DNA of 64,000 nucleotides, from positions 1-64,000 of the forward strand of contig NZ_FPAP01000002.1 in NCBI RefSeq assembly GCF_900116415.1. Direction: 5' to 3'. The notes below the pieces were generated by a model. The model was not told where the DNA came from and searched no databases. It saw nothing but the letters and a program-made list of their open reading frames with translations. Shown here piece by piece: positions 7,633-16,150 of the stretch (position 1 is its first letter; every line of letters starts with the position of its first letter). The position numbers were made by a program, and so were the translations under genes. This DNA is from Chryseobacterium formosense. Its GTDB lineage: Bacteria > Bacteroidota > Bacteroidia > Flavobacteriales > Weeksellaceae.

Positions 7633-9617
7633 TATTTTAAGATTTGATAAACAAACATCGACACAAAATATGCCAAACCGGTCATCATTGCTACCTGAAA
7701 ACCAGTCCATTTCCAGCTTTTGGTTTCTCTGTAGACTACTGCAAGTGTAGAAACACACTGCATTGCAAATGCGTAAAACAACAATACCGAAACCCCTGTT
7801 GCAAAGTTGAAGACCTTTTCGCCGTTCGGTTTTACATCCTGTCTCATCTTATCGATTACTTTTCCTTCCGGAGCATCATCATCCAAGCTGTATAAAGTAG
7901 ACATCGTTCCTACGAAAACCTCTCTTGCGACGAAACTTGTAAGAATTCCCACTCCCATTTTCCAGTCATAACCAAGAGGTTCGATAGCCGGCTCGATAAA
8001 TTTCCCCATTCTTGCTAAATACGAATGGTCTAATTCAACATCAGTTGCAACTACCTCATCAGGATTTTGTTTCGGCCCGAAATAACTTAAAACCCAAATG
8101 ATAATACTTACGATAAAAATAATTTTTCCTGCTCCAGTAATAAAATCCCAGACTTTCCCTAAAACCAATTTAAAATCGTACCCGAAAAGTGGTTTTTTAT
8201 ACGTCGGCAAATCCATCACAAGATATGTTTTACCGTCTTCTTTAATAAAGTTTTTAAGAATGGCTGCAGATAATAAAGCTACAAAAAATCCTAAAAGATA
8301 CATTCCCAAAAGAACTAACGCTTTGTATTGAATTCCAAATATGGTGGCATCGGAAATAATAAGACCAATGATAATGCTATAAACAGGAAGTCTTGCAGAA
8401 CAAGTCATGAACGGTGTTACCAAAATCGTAAGCAATCGTTCCTTTAAATTTTCAATATTTCTTGTTGAAATTACCGCCGGAATTGCACAGGCTGTCCCAG
8501 AAACCAATGGTACGATGCTTTTTCCGTTTAGTCCGAATGGTCTTAAAATTCTGTCCATCAGGAAAACAACTCTCGCCATATATCCTGAATCTTCCAGTAA
8601 ATAAAGAAAATACAATAAAATTCCGATTTGTGGGGCAAAGATGATAATTCCGCCTAAACCAGGAATAATTCCTTGTGAAACCAATGAATTGATAGGACCT
8701 TCAGGAAGATGTGTTGATGAAAATTCAGAAAGCCACGCAAAAGCTTCATCAATCCAGTTCATCGGATATTCTGCCAAGAAATAAACGCACTGGAAAATAA
8801 TTAAAAGGATAAATAAGAAAACAACATATCCCCAGAATTTATGAACCAGAACTTTATCTAATTTTTCGGTCAAAAGTTCTTTAAACTGAGCTTTTTTAGT
8901 AATAACATTTGCTAAAATCTTGTCTGCATTCTGGTAACGTCTCACGGTTTCCTGAACCTGAAGTCTTTTCGGAACTATATTTTTTGATTCAGAATCTGAA
9001 TCTTTACCAAGAGTAAGATTGATCCATGCGTGATAATCATGCTCTGAATCTGTTTTAAGAAGATTTTTATGTTCTACAGGAATTTCAAAGCCGGCTTTTT
9101 CAGAAGTCATAAATTCGTTGTTGAAAACCGCTTCTTTAATCGCTTCTATTCCTATCTGTTCTTTTGCATTCGTCTGAATGACTTTTATGTTTAACGCCTG
9201 AGAAAGTTTTTCTACATCAATATGAATACCTCTTCTTTCCGCCTGATCGATTTGATTTAAAACCAAAATCATAGGAATTCCCAAATCCTGAATCTGTTGA
9301 AACAACAACAAGCCTCTTTTCAAACTTAATGCTTCCAGAATATAAACCACTCCGGAATAGTTTTTTTGCCCGTCGATAAGAAATTTAGAAAAAATAGCCT
9401 CATCTTCAGAACTCGGATAGATGCTGTAAGAACCGGGAAGATCTACAATCTCAACCTCTTCATTTTTATATGAATAATTCCCTGAATGACTCGATACTGT
9501 AACGCCTGCATAATTTCCCGTTTTCTGCTTTTTGTTGGACAGCGCATTAAAAACGGTAGATTTTCCTACATTCGGATTTCCTACTAAAAGGATCTGTTTG
9601 TTGTTATTTTCCTGCAT
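7632..9617 (-). CDS. feoB: Ferrous iron transporter FeoB
   Basis: A 661-residue inner-membrane Fe(II) transporter. The N-terminal G domain has G1 (GNPNVGKS, residues 13-20), G3 (VDLPGSYS) and G4 (NQID); from about residue 260 there are several membrane helices with the Gate motifs around VSGTACAIPAV and FMTCSARLPVY. The C-terminus keeps the second gate domain. It overlaps feoA by 14 bp upstream and the Cys-tailed protein downstream, forming a feoA-feoB-small protein operon for iron uptake under low oxygen. Confidence 0.96.
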   Translation of the reverse strand: MQENNNKQILLVGNPNVGKSTVFNALSNKKQKTGNYAGVTVSSHSGNYSYKNEEVEIVDLPGSYSIYPSSEDEAIFSKFLIDGQKNYSGVVYILEALSLKRGLLLFQQIQDLGIPMILVLNQIDQAERRGIHIDVEKLSQALNIKVIQTNAKEQIGIEAIKEAVFNNEFMTSEKAGFEIPVEHKNLLKTDSEHDYHAWINLTLGKDSDSESKNIVPKRLQVQETVRRYQNADKILANVITKKAQFKELLTEKLDKVLVHKFWGYVVFLFILLIIFQCVYFLAEYPMNWIDEAFAWLSEFSSTHLPEGPINSLVSQGIIPGLGGIIIFAPQIGILLYFLYLLEDSGYMARVVFLMDRILRPFGLNGKSIVPLVSGTACAIPAVISTRNIENLKERLLTILVTPFMTCSARLPVYSIIIGLIISDATIFGIQYKALVLLGMYLLGFFVALLSAAILKNFIKEDGKTYLVMDLPTYKKPLFGYDFKLVLGKVWDFITGAGKIIFIVSIIIWVLSYFGPKQNPDEVVATDVELDHSYLARMGKFIEPAIEPLGYDWKMGVGILTSFVAREVFVGTMSTLYSLDDDAPEGKVIDKMRQDVKPNGEKVFNFATGVSVLLFYAFAMQCVSTLAVVYRETKSWKWTGFQVAMMTGLAYFVSMFVYQILK

Positions 9618-9870
9618 TAATCAAATCTTCTACAATGATAAAATCTCCTTCTTCTTTACGCAAGGCAATACGGCTTTTTTCTTCACCAAATTCTACATAA
9701 AGCGGTCCGCCAAAAGGAGCCTGATACAAAATTTTAAAAAGTGTGTCCGGAAGAAGTCCCATTTCTATAATTTTGGCAGGCATTTTCAGTCCATCATTTT
9801 CATAACCCACGATTTTCCCGATTATATTTTTCGGGAAGCTGCTTAATGTATTTGATTGAATATCCTTCAA
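9604..9870 (-). CDS. feoA: FeoA, SH3-like partner of FeoB
   Basis: An 88-residue protein with the FeoA pattern: KIVGYENDG, the RLxEMGL-like helix KIIEMGLLPDT, then GGPLYVEFGEEKSRIALRKEE. It supports FeoB-mediated Fe(II) transport. The start appears to be TTG: no in-frame ATG lies upstream, and the next ATG (codon 30) would remove the first strands. An AAGGG lies just upstream of the TTG. Confidence 0.88.
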   Translation of the reverse strand: MKDIQSNTLSSFPKNIIGKIVGYENDGLKMPAKIIEMGLLPDTLFKILYQAPFGGPLYVEFGEEKSRIALRKEEGDFIIVEDLINAGK

Positions 9871-9892
9871 GACCCTTGATTTTTTGTGACTG

Positions 9893-9900
9893 CAAATATA
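9893..9900 (-). promoter_or_regulatory. -7 element of the feo operon
   Basis: TATATTTG on the minus strand, 23 bases ahead of the feoA TTG start. Transcription would begin about 15 bases before the start codon. No clear Fur site was identified by eye. Confidence 0.6.
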
Positions 9901-9980
9901 GTTATTTAAATTTAATCTAAATAACGCTAGTTTTCATATTTAAAGGCAGTTAGATTTACAATATATTTAAGTATTAATAA

Positions 9981-10019
9981 AAATAAACCCAAACACATTA
10001 CTGGATTTGGGTTTATTTT
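9981..10019 (-). terminator. Terminator after the GLPGLI gene
   Basis: Long arms (AAATAAACCCAAA at 9981-9993 with TTTGGGTTTATTT at 10006-10018) make a strong hairpin between the GLPGLI gene and the feo promoter. Confidence 0.8.
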
Positions 10020-10044
10020 AAATATAGTTTAGTTGATATGAATG

Positions 10045-10935
10045 TTATTTTTTCTTTTTGTTTTCTGCTGCTGCATTTAGCTCAATAGAATTATTGTTTT
10101 CTTTTAGTTGTTTTTTTAGTCTGTCTTCAGCATCTCTCATCATCTGAGAAATCGAAGTTCCATCCGGCATTTTTGCATCAGCAGGAATCATTGCCATCTG
10201 TGATCTTATGCTTCCGAAAGGATCTTTTTTATAAGCAGCATACATAGTTTCGAATTTATCTCTGTTTACTTCAAGATTATTTTTCCCCTGCCCAAACTGC
10301 TTCATCAGCTTTTCGCCATAACTTTCGGGTTCGTAATTGGCAATTTTTTTGTTTCCTTTAAGCTCCCATGAATAATTTTTCGCATCATCTTCCACTTTTA
10401 CAATCAGTCCCGGTAATCCTTTAAATTTATACGGTCCATCCTGGAATGGAACATCCGTAGTAAACCAAGCCACCCAGTTTCTTCCACCATAAGTAGTTGT
10501 CGCTTTTTGTGCATTATATTCTCCAATTTTAGCTTTATCTCCTAAAATTTTCCATTCAAAAGGCTTATCGTCTTTATAACTTACTTTATCCTGAAGAATA
10601 TAGTCTGCATAAGAAATATCCATTGCAGGATAAGTTTTTGTAATGGTATGCGAGAACTTCGGTTGTTTTATAGATTTTGAAAGATCTTTGAAAGTTCCTG
10701 CTTTCTGCATTGCTTCAACCTCAACTTTCAGAATAGAATCCTGAGAAACCGCAAGATAATCTCTGTAAATAGATTTATCTTTTGTAATATCCAAGATCAT
10801 CATCTCCTTATTCTTTTTTTCTAAAGAATCTTTATTTGGGGCATACGTTAATTCGTAAAAGAAACGGTTTGCTGTTTCCTGCGCATTTGCCATTGCAAAA
10901 ACGGCGATCAATACTATTGAAAATATATTTTTCAT
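10045..10935 (-). CDS. GLPGLI family exported protein
   Basis: A 296-residue protein with a signal peptide (MKNIFSIVLIAVFAMANAQ). The family-naming motif appears as FKGLPGLIVKVEDDAKNYSW near residue 168. The family is widespread in Bacteroidota, often beside outer-membrane receptors, and has no established function; it is probably periplasmic or at the outer membrane. The C-terminus is basic and Asn-rich. It ends at a strong terminator and appears to be transcribed alone. Confidence 0.88.
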   Translation of the reverse strand: MKNIFSIVLIAVFAMANAQETANRFFYELTYAPNKDSLEKKNKEMMILDITKDKSIYRDYLAVSQDSILKVEVEAMQKAGTFKDLSKSIKQPKFSHTITKTYPAMDISYADYILQDKVSYKDDKPFEWKILGDKAKIGEYNAQKATTTYGGRNWVAWFTTDVPFQDGPYKFKGLPGLIVKVEDDAKNYSWELKGNKKIANYEPESYGEKLMKQFGQGKNNLEVNRDKFETMYAAYKKDPFGSIRSQMAMIPADAKMPDGTSISQMMRDAEDRLKKQLKENNNSIELNAAAENKKKK

Positions 10936-11064
10936 TTTCTAAAGGGTTTATACTATTAGTTCGCAATGGTGTGTTTTTGTTACAGAATTTTTCAAATTTT
11001 TATTAATAAAAGTTTTTAGCTCTTCTAAAAGTTTTAATTTTAAGCTTACCTAAAAACAAAATAT

Positions 11065-11562
11065 ATGGACACTTTAAAACAACTAAGAGACGAGCTGAAA
11101 GCTGAGTATCAGACAACAAAAAGATTTTTAGAAATCTATCCTGATGACAAAAATGAATATGCTCCACATTCGAAAAGCATGAAAATGATGCATCTTGCCA
11201 CCCACATTACGGAAGTTTTTGGCTGGGCAGGATTTATGCTGAATACTTCTGAACTTGATTTTGCCAAAAGCGGAATGGAACCTAAAGTTTTAACGACAAA
11301 AAACGAATTGCTTCAGGTTTTGGATGAAAACTATAAAGCTAGTGAAGAAGCATTGGAAAAAGCTTCAGAGCAAGATCTTGAGCCAAGATGGGCATTAAAA
11401 AATGACGGTCACGAACTGGCTTCCTGGACAAAATATGAAGCGATTCGCCACAGTTTAAACCAAATTACCCATCATAGAGCACAGCTGGGAGTTTATTACA
11501 GGCTGAATGATATTGATCTTCCCGGAAGCTATGGCCCGACTGCAGATCATCCAAATTTTTAA
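11065..11562 (+). CDS. DinB family protein
   Basis: A 165-residue four-helix bundle protein of the DinB/YfiT type, a family of metal-binding proteins, some of which are thiol transferases. Possible metal histidines are in HLATHITE (around residue 48) and in ITHHRAQLGVYYR (around residue 141), the usual C-terminal HxxxH-like site. The substrate is unknown. It stands alone between two minus-strand genes and ends at a strong hairpin. Confidence 0.82.
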   Translation: MDTLKQLRDELKAEYQTTKRFLEIYPDDKNEYAPHSKSMKMMHLATHITEVFGWAGFMLNTSELDFAKSGMEPKVLTTKNELLQVLDENYKASEEALEKASEQDLEPRWALKNDGHELASWTKYEAIRHSLNQITHHRAQLGVYYRLNDIDLPGSYGPTADHPNF

Positions 11563-11575
11563 AAAGATTAAAAAC

Positions 11576-11605
11576 AAAAAACCAATCTCGCTGAGATTGG
11601 TTTTT
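11576..11605. terminator. Bidirectional terminator
   Basis: Perfect arms AAAACCAATCTC and GAGATTGGTTTT with a three-base loop and flanking A/T runs, between the converging DinB and receptor genes. Confidence 0.9.
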
Positions 11606-11611
11606 CAATAT

Positions 11612-14380
11612 TTATTTAAAATTGAATTTTACGGTAAACATGACCTGGCTTGGTCGAAGTTGCATGGTTGTATATCTTACTGCATTCTGAGATGCTAAAA
11701 TATCATACGTTTCAAAAACTTTACGATTGGCTATATTCATCCATTTCAATTCAAAGTCAATTTTCTTTTTTGCCCACGAAAACTGGTATGAAAGATCAAA
11801 AAATGCATTATCAAACTTTCGTGTACCATCACTAGAATTTACCTGATCCCAAGCAAACCCAATTGTATGATTTTCTAATGGATAAAGAAATGCCGCAAGA
11901 TTATGATTAAATCCTTTATTTGTAGCCAATCTTCCTCCATTAGGGAGACCAACATTCTCCTGCTTGTTTCTAGAAAAACTTACATTATAGTCAATACTCA
12001 TCCAGCTAAAATAAGTGTTATTAAATTTCAAACCATAAGATTGATTATTGTTTTGGCTTTCATATTGAATATTGTTAAAAAACGCATCAGAAACAGTATC
12101 CGAATTTCTATAGTTAACTGATAAATTAGTTTTAAACTTAGGAAAATACTTTCCAATTTCACCGCTAAAGCTATTGCTTGTTGAAGTATTATCCTGATTT
12201 CTGTATTGAATCAAAGTAAATCCTGTAGTAGGATCTAAAACCGGAGAAGACAATAGGTTTCGTTTTGTATCGCTTATTCTGTAATTTAAATTAAAAAATA
12301 AGTTATTCAGAGGATTTCTGTATTCTATTCGTGAGCCTGCAGTCTTTGTATTAATTTCAGGGATCGGATTATTTGCATCCATTACATTAAATCCTGCGGG
12401 ACTCAGCAACATATAACCTGCATAAGCAGTTTGTATATCTCCAAAATTATTGCTGATGTTTCCGGTAAGACTTGCTTTCCAAAAAGAAGCAAAATTATAT
12501 TGCACAAAAGCATTTGGAGTAAATGTTGTTTTGCTTAACGATTTTGAAACTCCTCTTACATCATCTTGAGCTTTAATGCTATTAAAATTCACGGGTAAAT
12601 TTGCAAATAAGCTCCATGCATCATTTTTATAATTAATACCAAGTGAAGCTGAAGGTACTATTTCTGTAAATTCAAGATTATTTTCATACAAAGAGCTTGC
12701 GAAATCTGGTGGGGCAACGGTTGGAATAAGAGGATCTTGAACTGCTAAACCGTCAAAATTCGTATTTAATTTATTGGTTGAATAATCAAATCCTACTTCC
12801 GGAGTAAAAGTCCATCCCTTTTTTGTAAAACTGATGTTAGCCGAATGAGAAGTATCTAGTGTTTTTATTCTGAAATCTTGTACCGCTCTCGTTCCGGGAG
12901 CAAAATTTATCGTTGCATATTGGTCCGGATCAGTTGGATTTGTCTTAGGAAGTAAATATGGTAAAGGTAACTGCAGATAATTTGCAGGTGAAATGCTCAA
13001 AGTCTGGTTGTCATCTTGATAATTTATGTATGATTTTAAATTTACCATTTTCTCTTTCCACGGAATAATGGTGCTCAATGAGTTTTGAAAAGAAGAAGTT
13101 GGAGATTGCAAAGATTGATCACCTATTCTTCCAACTCTCGTAGCAACTGCCCTATCTGCATTCCAGAACTGCGAAAAAGTCGTTGTATTTTTGAAGAACC
13201 CTTTTTTTGCATTTTTAGTGAAAATTAATTCTCCTTTTAATTTATCCGTGTAAAAATTATTTCTTGTTGAAGTTGTAATAGTCGAGCCAGCTTGATCCTG
13301 TGTTGGTGCGTACACTGTTTGCACATTATCTTCTCTTTCAACACTGTTATTGGTGTAATTAGCGTTAGCTTTAAACTCCCATTCTTTTTTATTATCAATA
13401 TTGGTAAGATAGTTTGCTGATAGATAATGCACATTGTTAAATAAATATCTTCTTACCGGAAGATTAGGTGTATTTGCATTTTCTACGTTTAGCCAATCAT
13501 TTTGTGCAGCATTTCCTCTTCTTCCTTCCCAAGAACTTCCGAAGCCTATAATATTACCTTCATTTTCTACCTGCTCTCCCATATTGTTGGTCTTGTAGTT
13601 GGCTACCCACTGACTTTTTTGTCCGAAAAACATAGGTGTAAGTTTCACATTCCAAAGCCATGGATCGCCGAAACCAGTGCCGACTTCGCCTCGACCGGTC
13701 ATGGTAACAGAGTTTTTAAGTTTAATATTTATCGCTGCCGCATCAGAAGGAATCTTTCCCTGCAACATTTTTACGGGTTGGTGATTTTCTAAAACCTCAA
13801 CTTTTTGTACGGCATCTTTAGGCAGGGAGTTGTTGATGGTTCCATACCCTCCTTCCATTAAATCTTTTCCGTTGACATAAAATTTATTAATTGCATTTCC
13901 CTGATAAAGGATAGATCCGTCTGCATTTACTTCAATCCCCGGAATTTTTTTCATCACATCGGCTAAAGTACGGTCGCTTTTGCTGTCGAAAGCTTTCAGG
14001 TCGTAGGCGATGGTGTCACCTCTTGAAGTAATCATTTTTGTTTTCAGCTGCACCTCTTTGATTTCGGTTGCTTCAGACTGCATTTTGAATGTTAAAGTCT
14101 GATCGCTATTGCTGATCTGTTTAATGATTGGTTTTTGGTTGAACGCCTTCACTTTTAAGTCCACATTAGATTCTGCAGAAGTAAATGTTACTTTGTATTC
14201 ACCTTTAGAATTGGTAATTCCGTATGCAAGAATCGCATCTTTCCCTGGTTCCTCAATCGTTACACTTGCGCTTGGAATCGCAATGCCGTCTTCATCAGTA
14301 ATCTTCCCGGAAACTGTTTTTTGTGCAAAAACTATTGCAGAGAAAAAAATCATCAGAAAGAGGTAAATTTTTCCTTTCAT
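11612..14380 (-). CDS. TonB-dependent receptor-like outer-membrane protein
   Basis: A 922-residue protein: signal peptide to about residue 20 (FAQ), a carboxypeptidase-like regulatory domain at about 21-105 (TVSGKITDEDGIAIPSASV), a plug-like domain at about 120-240 (DVMKKIPGIEV, FYVNGKDLMEG), then a long barrel ending in a hydrophobic strand with terminal Phe (MFTVKFNFK). This type lacks a SusC signature. The ligand is unknown. It has a long leader (about 90 nt) behind a TAnnTTTG element. Confidence 0.85.
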   Translation of the reverse strand: MKGKIYLFLMIFFSAIVFAQKTVSGKITDEDGIAIPSASVTIEEPGKDAILAYGITNSKGEYKVTFTSAESNVDLKVKAFNQKPIIKQISNSDQTLTFKMQSEATEIKEVQLKTKMITSRGDTIAYDLKAFDSKSDRTLADVMKKIPGIEVNADGSILYQGNAINKFYVNGKDLMEGGYGTINNSLPKDAVQKVEVLENHQPVKMLQGKIPSDAAAINIKLKNSVTMTGRGEVGTGFGDPWLWNVKLTPMFFGQKSQWVANYKTNNMGEQVENEGNIIGFGSSWEGRRGNAAQNDWLNVENANTPNLPVRRYLFNNVHYLSANYLTNIDNKKEWEFKANANYTNNSVEREDNVQTVYAPTQDQAGSTITTSTRNNFYTDKLKGELIFTKNAKKGFFKNTTTFSQFWNADRAVATRVGRIGDQSLQSPTSSFQNSLSTIIPWKEKMVNLKSYINYQDDNQTLSISPANYLQLPLPYLLPKTNPTDPDQYATINFAPGTRAVQDFRIKTLDTSHSANISFTKKGWTFTPEVGFDYSTNKLNTNFDGLAVQDPLIPTVAPPDFASSLYENNLEFTEIVPSASLGINYKNDAWSLFANLPVNFNSIKAQDDVRGVSKSLSKTTFTPNAFVQYNFASFWKASLTGNISNNFGDIQTAYAGYMLLSPAGFNVMDANNPIPEINTKTAGSRIEYRNPLNNLFFNLNYRISDTKRNLLSSPVLDPTTGFTLIQYRNQDNTSTSNSFSGEIGKYFPKFKTNLSVNYRNSDTVSDAFFNNIQYESQNNNQSYGLKFNNTYFSWMSIDYNVSFSRNKQENVGLPNGGRLATNKGFNHNLAAFLYPLENHTIGFAWDQVNSSDGTRKFDNAFFDLSYQFSWAKKKIDFELKWMNIANRKVFETYDILASQNAVRYTTMQLRPSQVMFTVKFNFK

Positions 14381-14480
14381 AATTTATTATTTGAGTAATT
14401 AGTTATTTATTAATGTTTTTTGTTACACTTTATAGAGATATAAATTTTCAGGAATAGTTAAATTTAAAAAATTATCACTA

Positions 14481-14488
14481 CAAACATA
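14481..14488 (-). promoter_or_regulatory. -7 element for the 922-residue receptor gene
   Basis: TATGTTTG on the minus strand, about 100 bases ahead of the start codon. The divergent gap 14,381-14,769 holds this element and the plus-strand promoter at 14,742; I see no gene in it. Confidence 0.45.
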
Positions 14489-14741
14489 GTTATAAAAACA
14501 AATATCATTACGCTTCTTTTGTAAAATTTAACTTTTGAAGAGCAAATTTTAACATCAATATTCAAAAGCAAATAAAAAATCACCATTTAATGAATATTTT
14601 TTTCAATGTTTATTTAAATTTTAATTACTAAAAATCCTTGAATTATAAGGTAAAAGCTATGTTTATTTCGACTGAATAAAAACGTGATGAACATCATAGA
14701 TTAAAAATATCTTAAAGAAGATACTGTATTTAAATATTTAA

Positions 14742-14749
14742 TAATTTTG
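14742..14749 (+). promoter_or_regulatory. -7 element for the cupin gene
   Basis: TAATTTTG fits the -7 consensus and lies 20 bases before the ATG at 14,770. A good -33 TTG is not seen. Confidence 0.45.
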
Positions 14750-14769
14750 TAACATAAATTTTTACAAGA

Positions 14770-15654
14770 ATGGGAGTTATCCTCAAACCGATAGATATTG
14801 TAGACGATATTACAAAAGAAGAGTTCTTTGAAAAATATCTGAAGCCAAGAAAGCCTGTTGTCATCAAAAATATGGCAAGAAAATGGCCGGCATATCAGAA
14901 ATGGACAATGGAATATGTGAAGGAAGTGGTAGGAGACGTAGTGGTTCCTCTATATGACAGTGCAAAGGCAGATCCGGCTGCACCCATCAATACTCCTACT
15001 ACGGAAATGAAATTTGCAGATTATATCGATTTGATCCAGAGAGAACCTACCGATTTGCGTATTTTCTTTTTTGATCCTATAAAACGCGCCAATAAGCTTC
15101 TTGAAGATTATATTTCTCCTTCGGATCTTATGGGTGGATTTCTCGATAAATATCCTTCCATGTTTTTTGGTGGAAAAGGTTCTGTAACATTTCTTCATTA
15201 CGACATAGACTTAGCCCATATTTTCCATACTCATTTTAATGGGAGAAAGCACGTATTGCTATTCGAATACAAATGGAAAGAAAGATTGTACAAATTGCCT
15301 TATGCAACTTATGCATTAGAAGATTTTGATATTTCTAATCCTGACTTTGAAAAATTTCCGGCACTGGATGGTGTGGAAGGAATTGAATGTTTTCTGGAGC
15401 ATGGCGACACTTTATTTATGCCAACCGGATGGTGGCACTGGATGAAATATCTTGACGGAAGTTTCTCTCTGTCACTTCGCGCATGGGACAAATCGTGGGC
15501 CGTAAAAGCCAATTCTCTGTGGAATCTCACCGTTCAGAGAAATTTCGATAATATCATGAAAGGTCAGTTCAAAAAGAAATACATGGACTGGAAAGAGAAA
15601 AAAGCTGTAGAAAGAGCCAACTATGCACTGAAAAAAGGCTTGCCAAAAAGATAG
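14770..15654 (+). CDS. Cupin-like (JmjC-type) Fe(II)/2-oxoglutarate oxygenase
   Basis: A 294-residue cytoplasmic protein of the cupin_8/JmjC-like group, whose members hydroxylate proteins or small molecules. The N-terminal part has the typical KPVVIKNMARKWPAYQKW. A likely iron triad is visible: H143 and D145 (in FLHYDID) and H223 (in PTGWWHWM). The basic residues after HTHFNGRKHVLLF may bind 2-oxoglutarate. The C-terminal 70 residues are helical and basic. Substrate is unknown and no neighbour suggests one. Confidence 0.82.
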   Translation: MGVILKPIDIVDDITKEEFFEKYLKPRKPVVIKNMARKWPAYQKWTMEYVKEVVGDVVVPLYDSAKADPAAPINTPTTEMKFADYIDLIQREPTDLRIFFFDPIKRANKLLEDYISPSDLMGGFLDKYPSMFFGGKGSVTFLHYDIDLAHIFHTHFNGRKHVLLFEYKWKERLYKLPYATYALEDFDISNPDFEKFPALDGVEGIECFLEHGDTLFMPTGWWHWMKYLDGSFSLSLRAWDKSWAVKANSLWNLTVQRNFDNIMKGQFKKKYMDWKEKKAVERANYALKKGLPKR

Positions 15655-15683
15655 TTTCAAACAAAAAACAAAATGTTTAAATA

Positions 15684-15708
15684 AGGCCTTTCTGTAGTGG
15701 GAAGGCCT
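15684..15708. terminator. Bidirectional hairpin terminator
   Basis: AGGCCTT and AAGGCCT arms with extra weak pairs, between the converging cupin and HxlR genes. The hairpin reaches into the stop codon of the HxlR gene (stop at 15,707-15,709). Confidence 0.65.
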
Positions 15709-16018
15709 ATAATATTTCTTCCAGTTTCTCAAACAGCGGTATAATCGATTTGCCTTTTTCGGTAAGGTAATATTCAATGTGGAGAGGTTTCTTTCTGATC
15801 ACGATTTTCTCCAGCACTTCAGCTTCTGTCAGATCTTTCAATGCAATCGCCAAAGATTGTTTATTTGCACCATTTATTTCACGCAACAAAGTATTAAACC
15901 TCAGCGAAGATTTTGTAGCTAGAAGAAAAATTTCAGGTTTTAGCTTACCGGAGAAAAGCTTCAAAAGCCTTTGTACAGGACAAGGATTTGAATTATCATT
16001 TGTGTGTGTAGTAGTCAT
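15707..16018 (-). CDS. HxlR-family winged-helix regulator
   Basis: A 103-residue DNA-binding protein. It shows the HxlR layout: an N-terminal cysteine (C13 in NPCPVQRLLKLFSGK), a winged helix (LRFNTLLREINGANKQSLAIALKDLTEAEVL), and the wing YYLTEKGKS. Several HxlR proteins sense oxidants or quinones through this cysteine. An inverted repeat lies just upstream. The divergent neighbour is the large secreted protein gene, which could be a target. Confidence 0.85.
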   Translation of the reverse strand: MTTTHTNDNSNPCPVQRLLKLFSGKLKPEIFLLATKSSLRFNTLLREINGANKQSLAIALKDLTEAEVLEKIVIRKKPLHIEYYLTEKGKSIIPLFEKLEEIL

Positions 16019-16027
16019 ATTTTTTTT

Positions 16028-16091
16028 ACTTATTGTAAAGTTAGACCAAAAGGTTAATCTTTGTATAAAATTAATCTTTTTTACAATAAGT
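16028..16091. promoter_or_regulatory. Inverted repeat between the HxlR gene and the secreted protein gene
   Basis: Perfect 12-base arms ACTTATTGTAAA (16,028-16,039) and TTTACAATAAGT (16,080-16,091), 40 bases apart, lie right in front of the HxlR start. A direct repeat TTAATCTTT lies between them. Such a pair could be the operator of the HxlR dimer; this is inference. Confidence 0.45.
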
Positions 16092-16150
16092 CTAATAGTC
16101 TATCTATTAAATATATCTAAAAATTATTAACTCTAAAAACACATTATGAA

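Noticed and set aside
7633..7758. N-terminal extension of the FeoB-associated protein
   Set aside because: It is feoB DNA in another frame; the natural start overlaps the feoB stop.
15472..15777. 101-residue minus-strand frame
   Set aside because: Antisense to the cupin gene and overlapping the HxlR end; frame bias follows the real genes.
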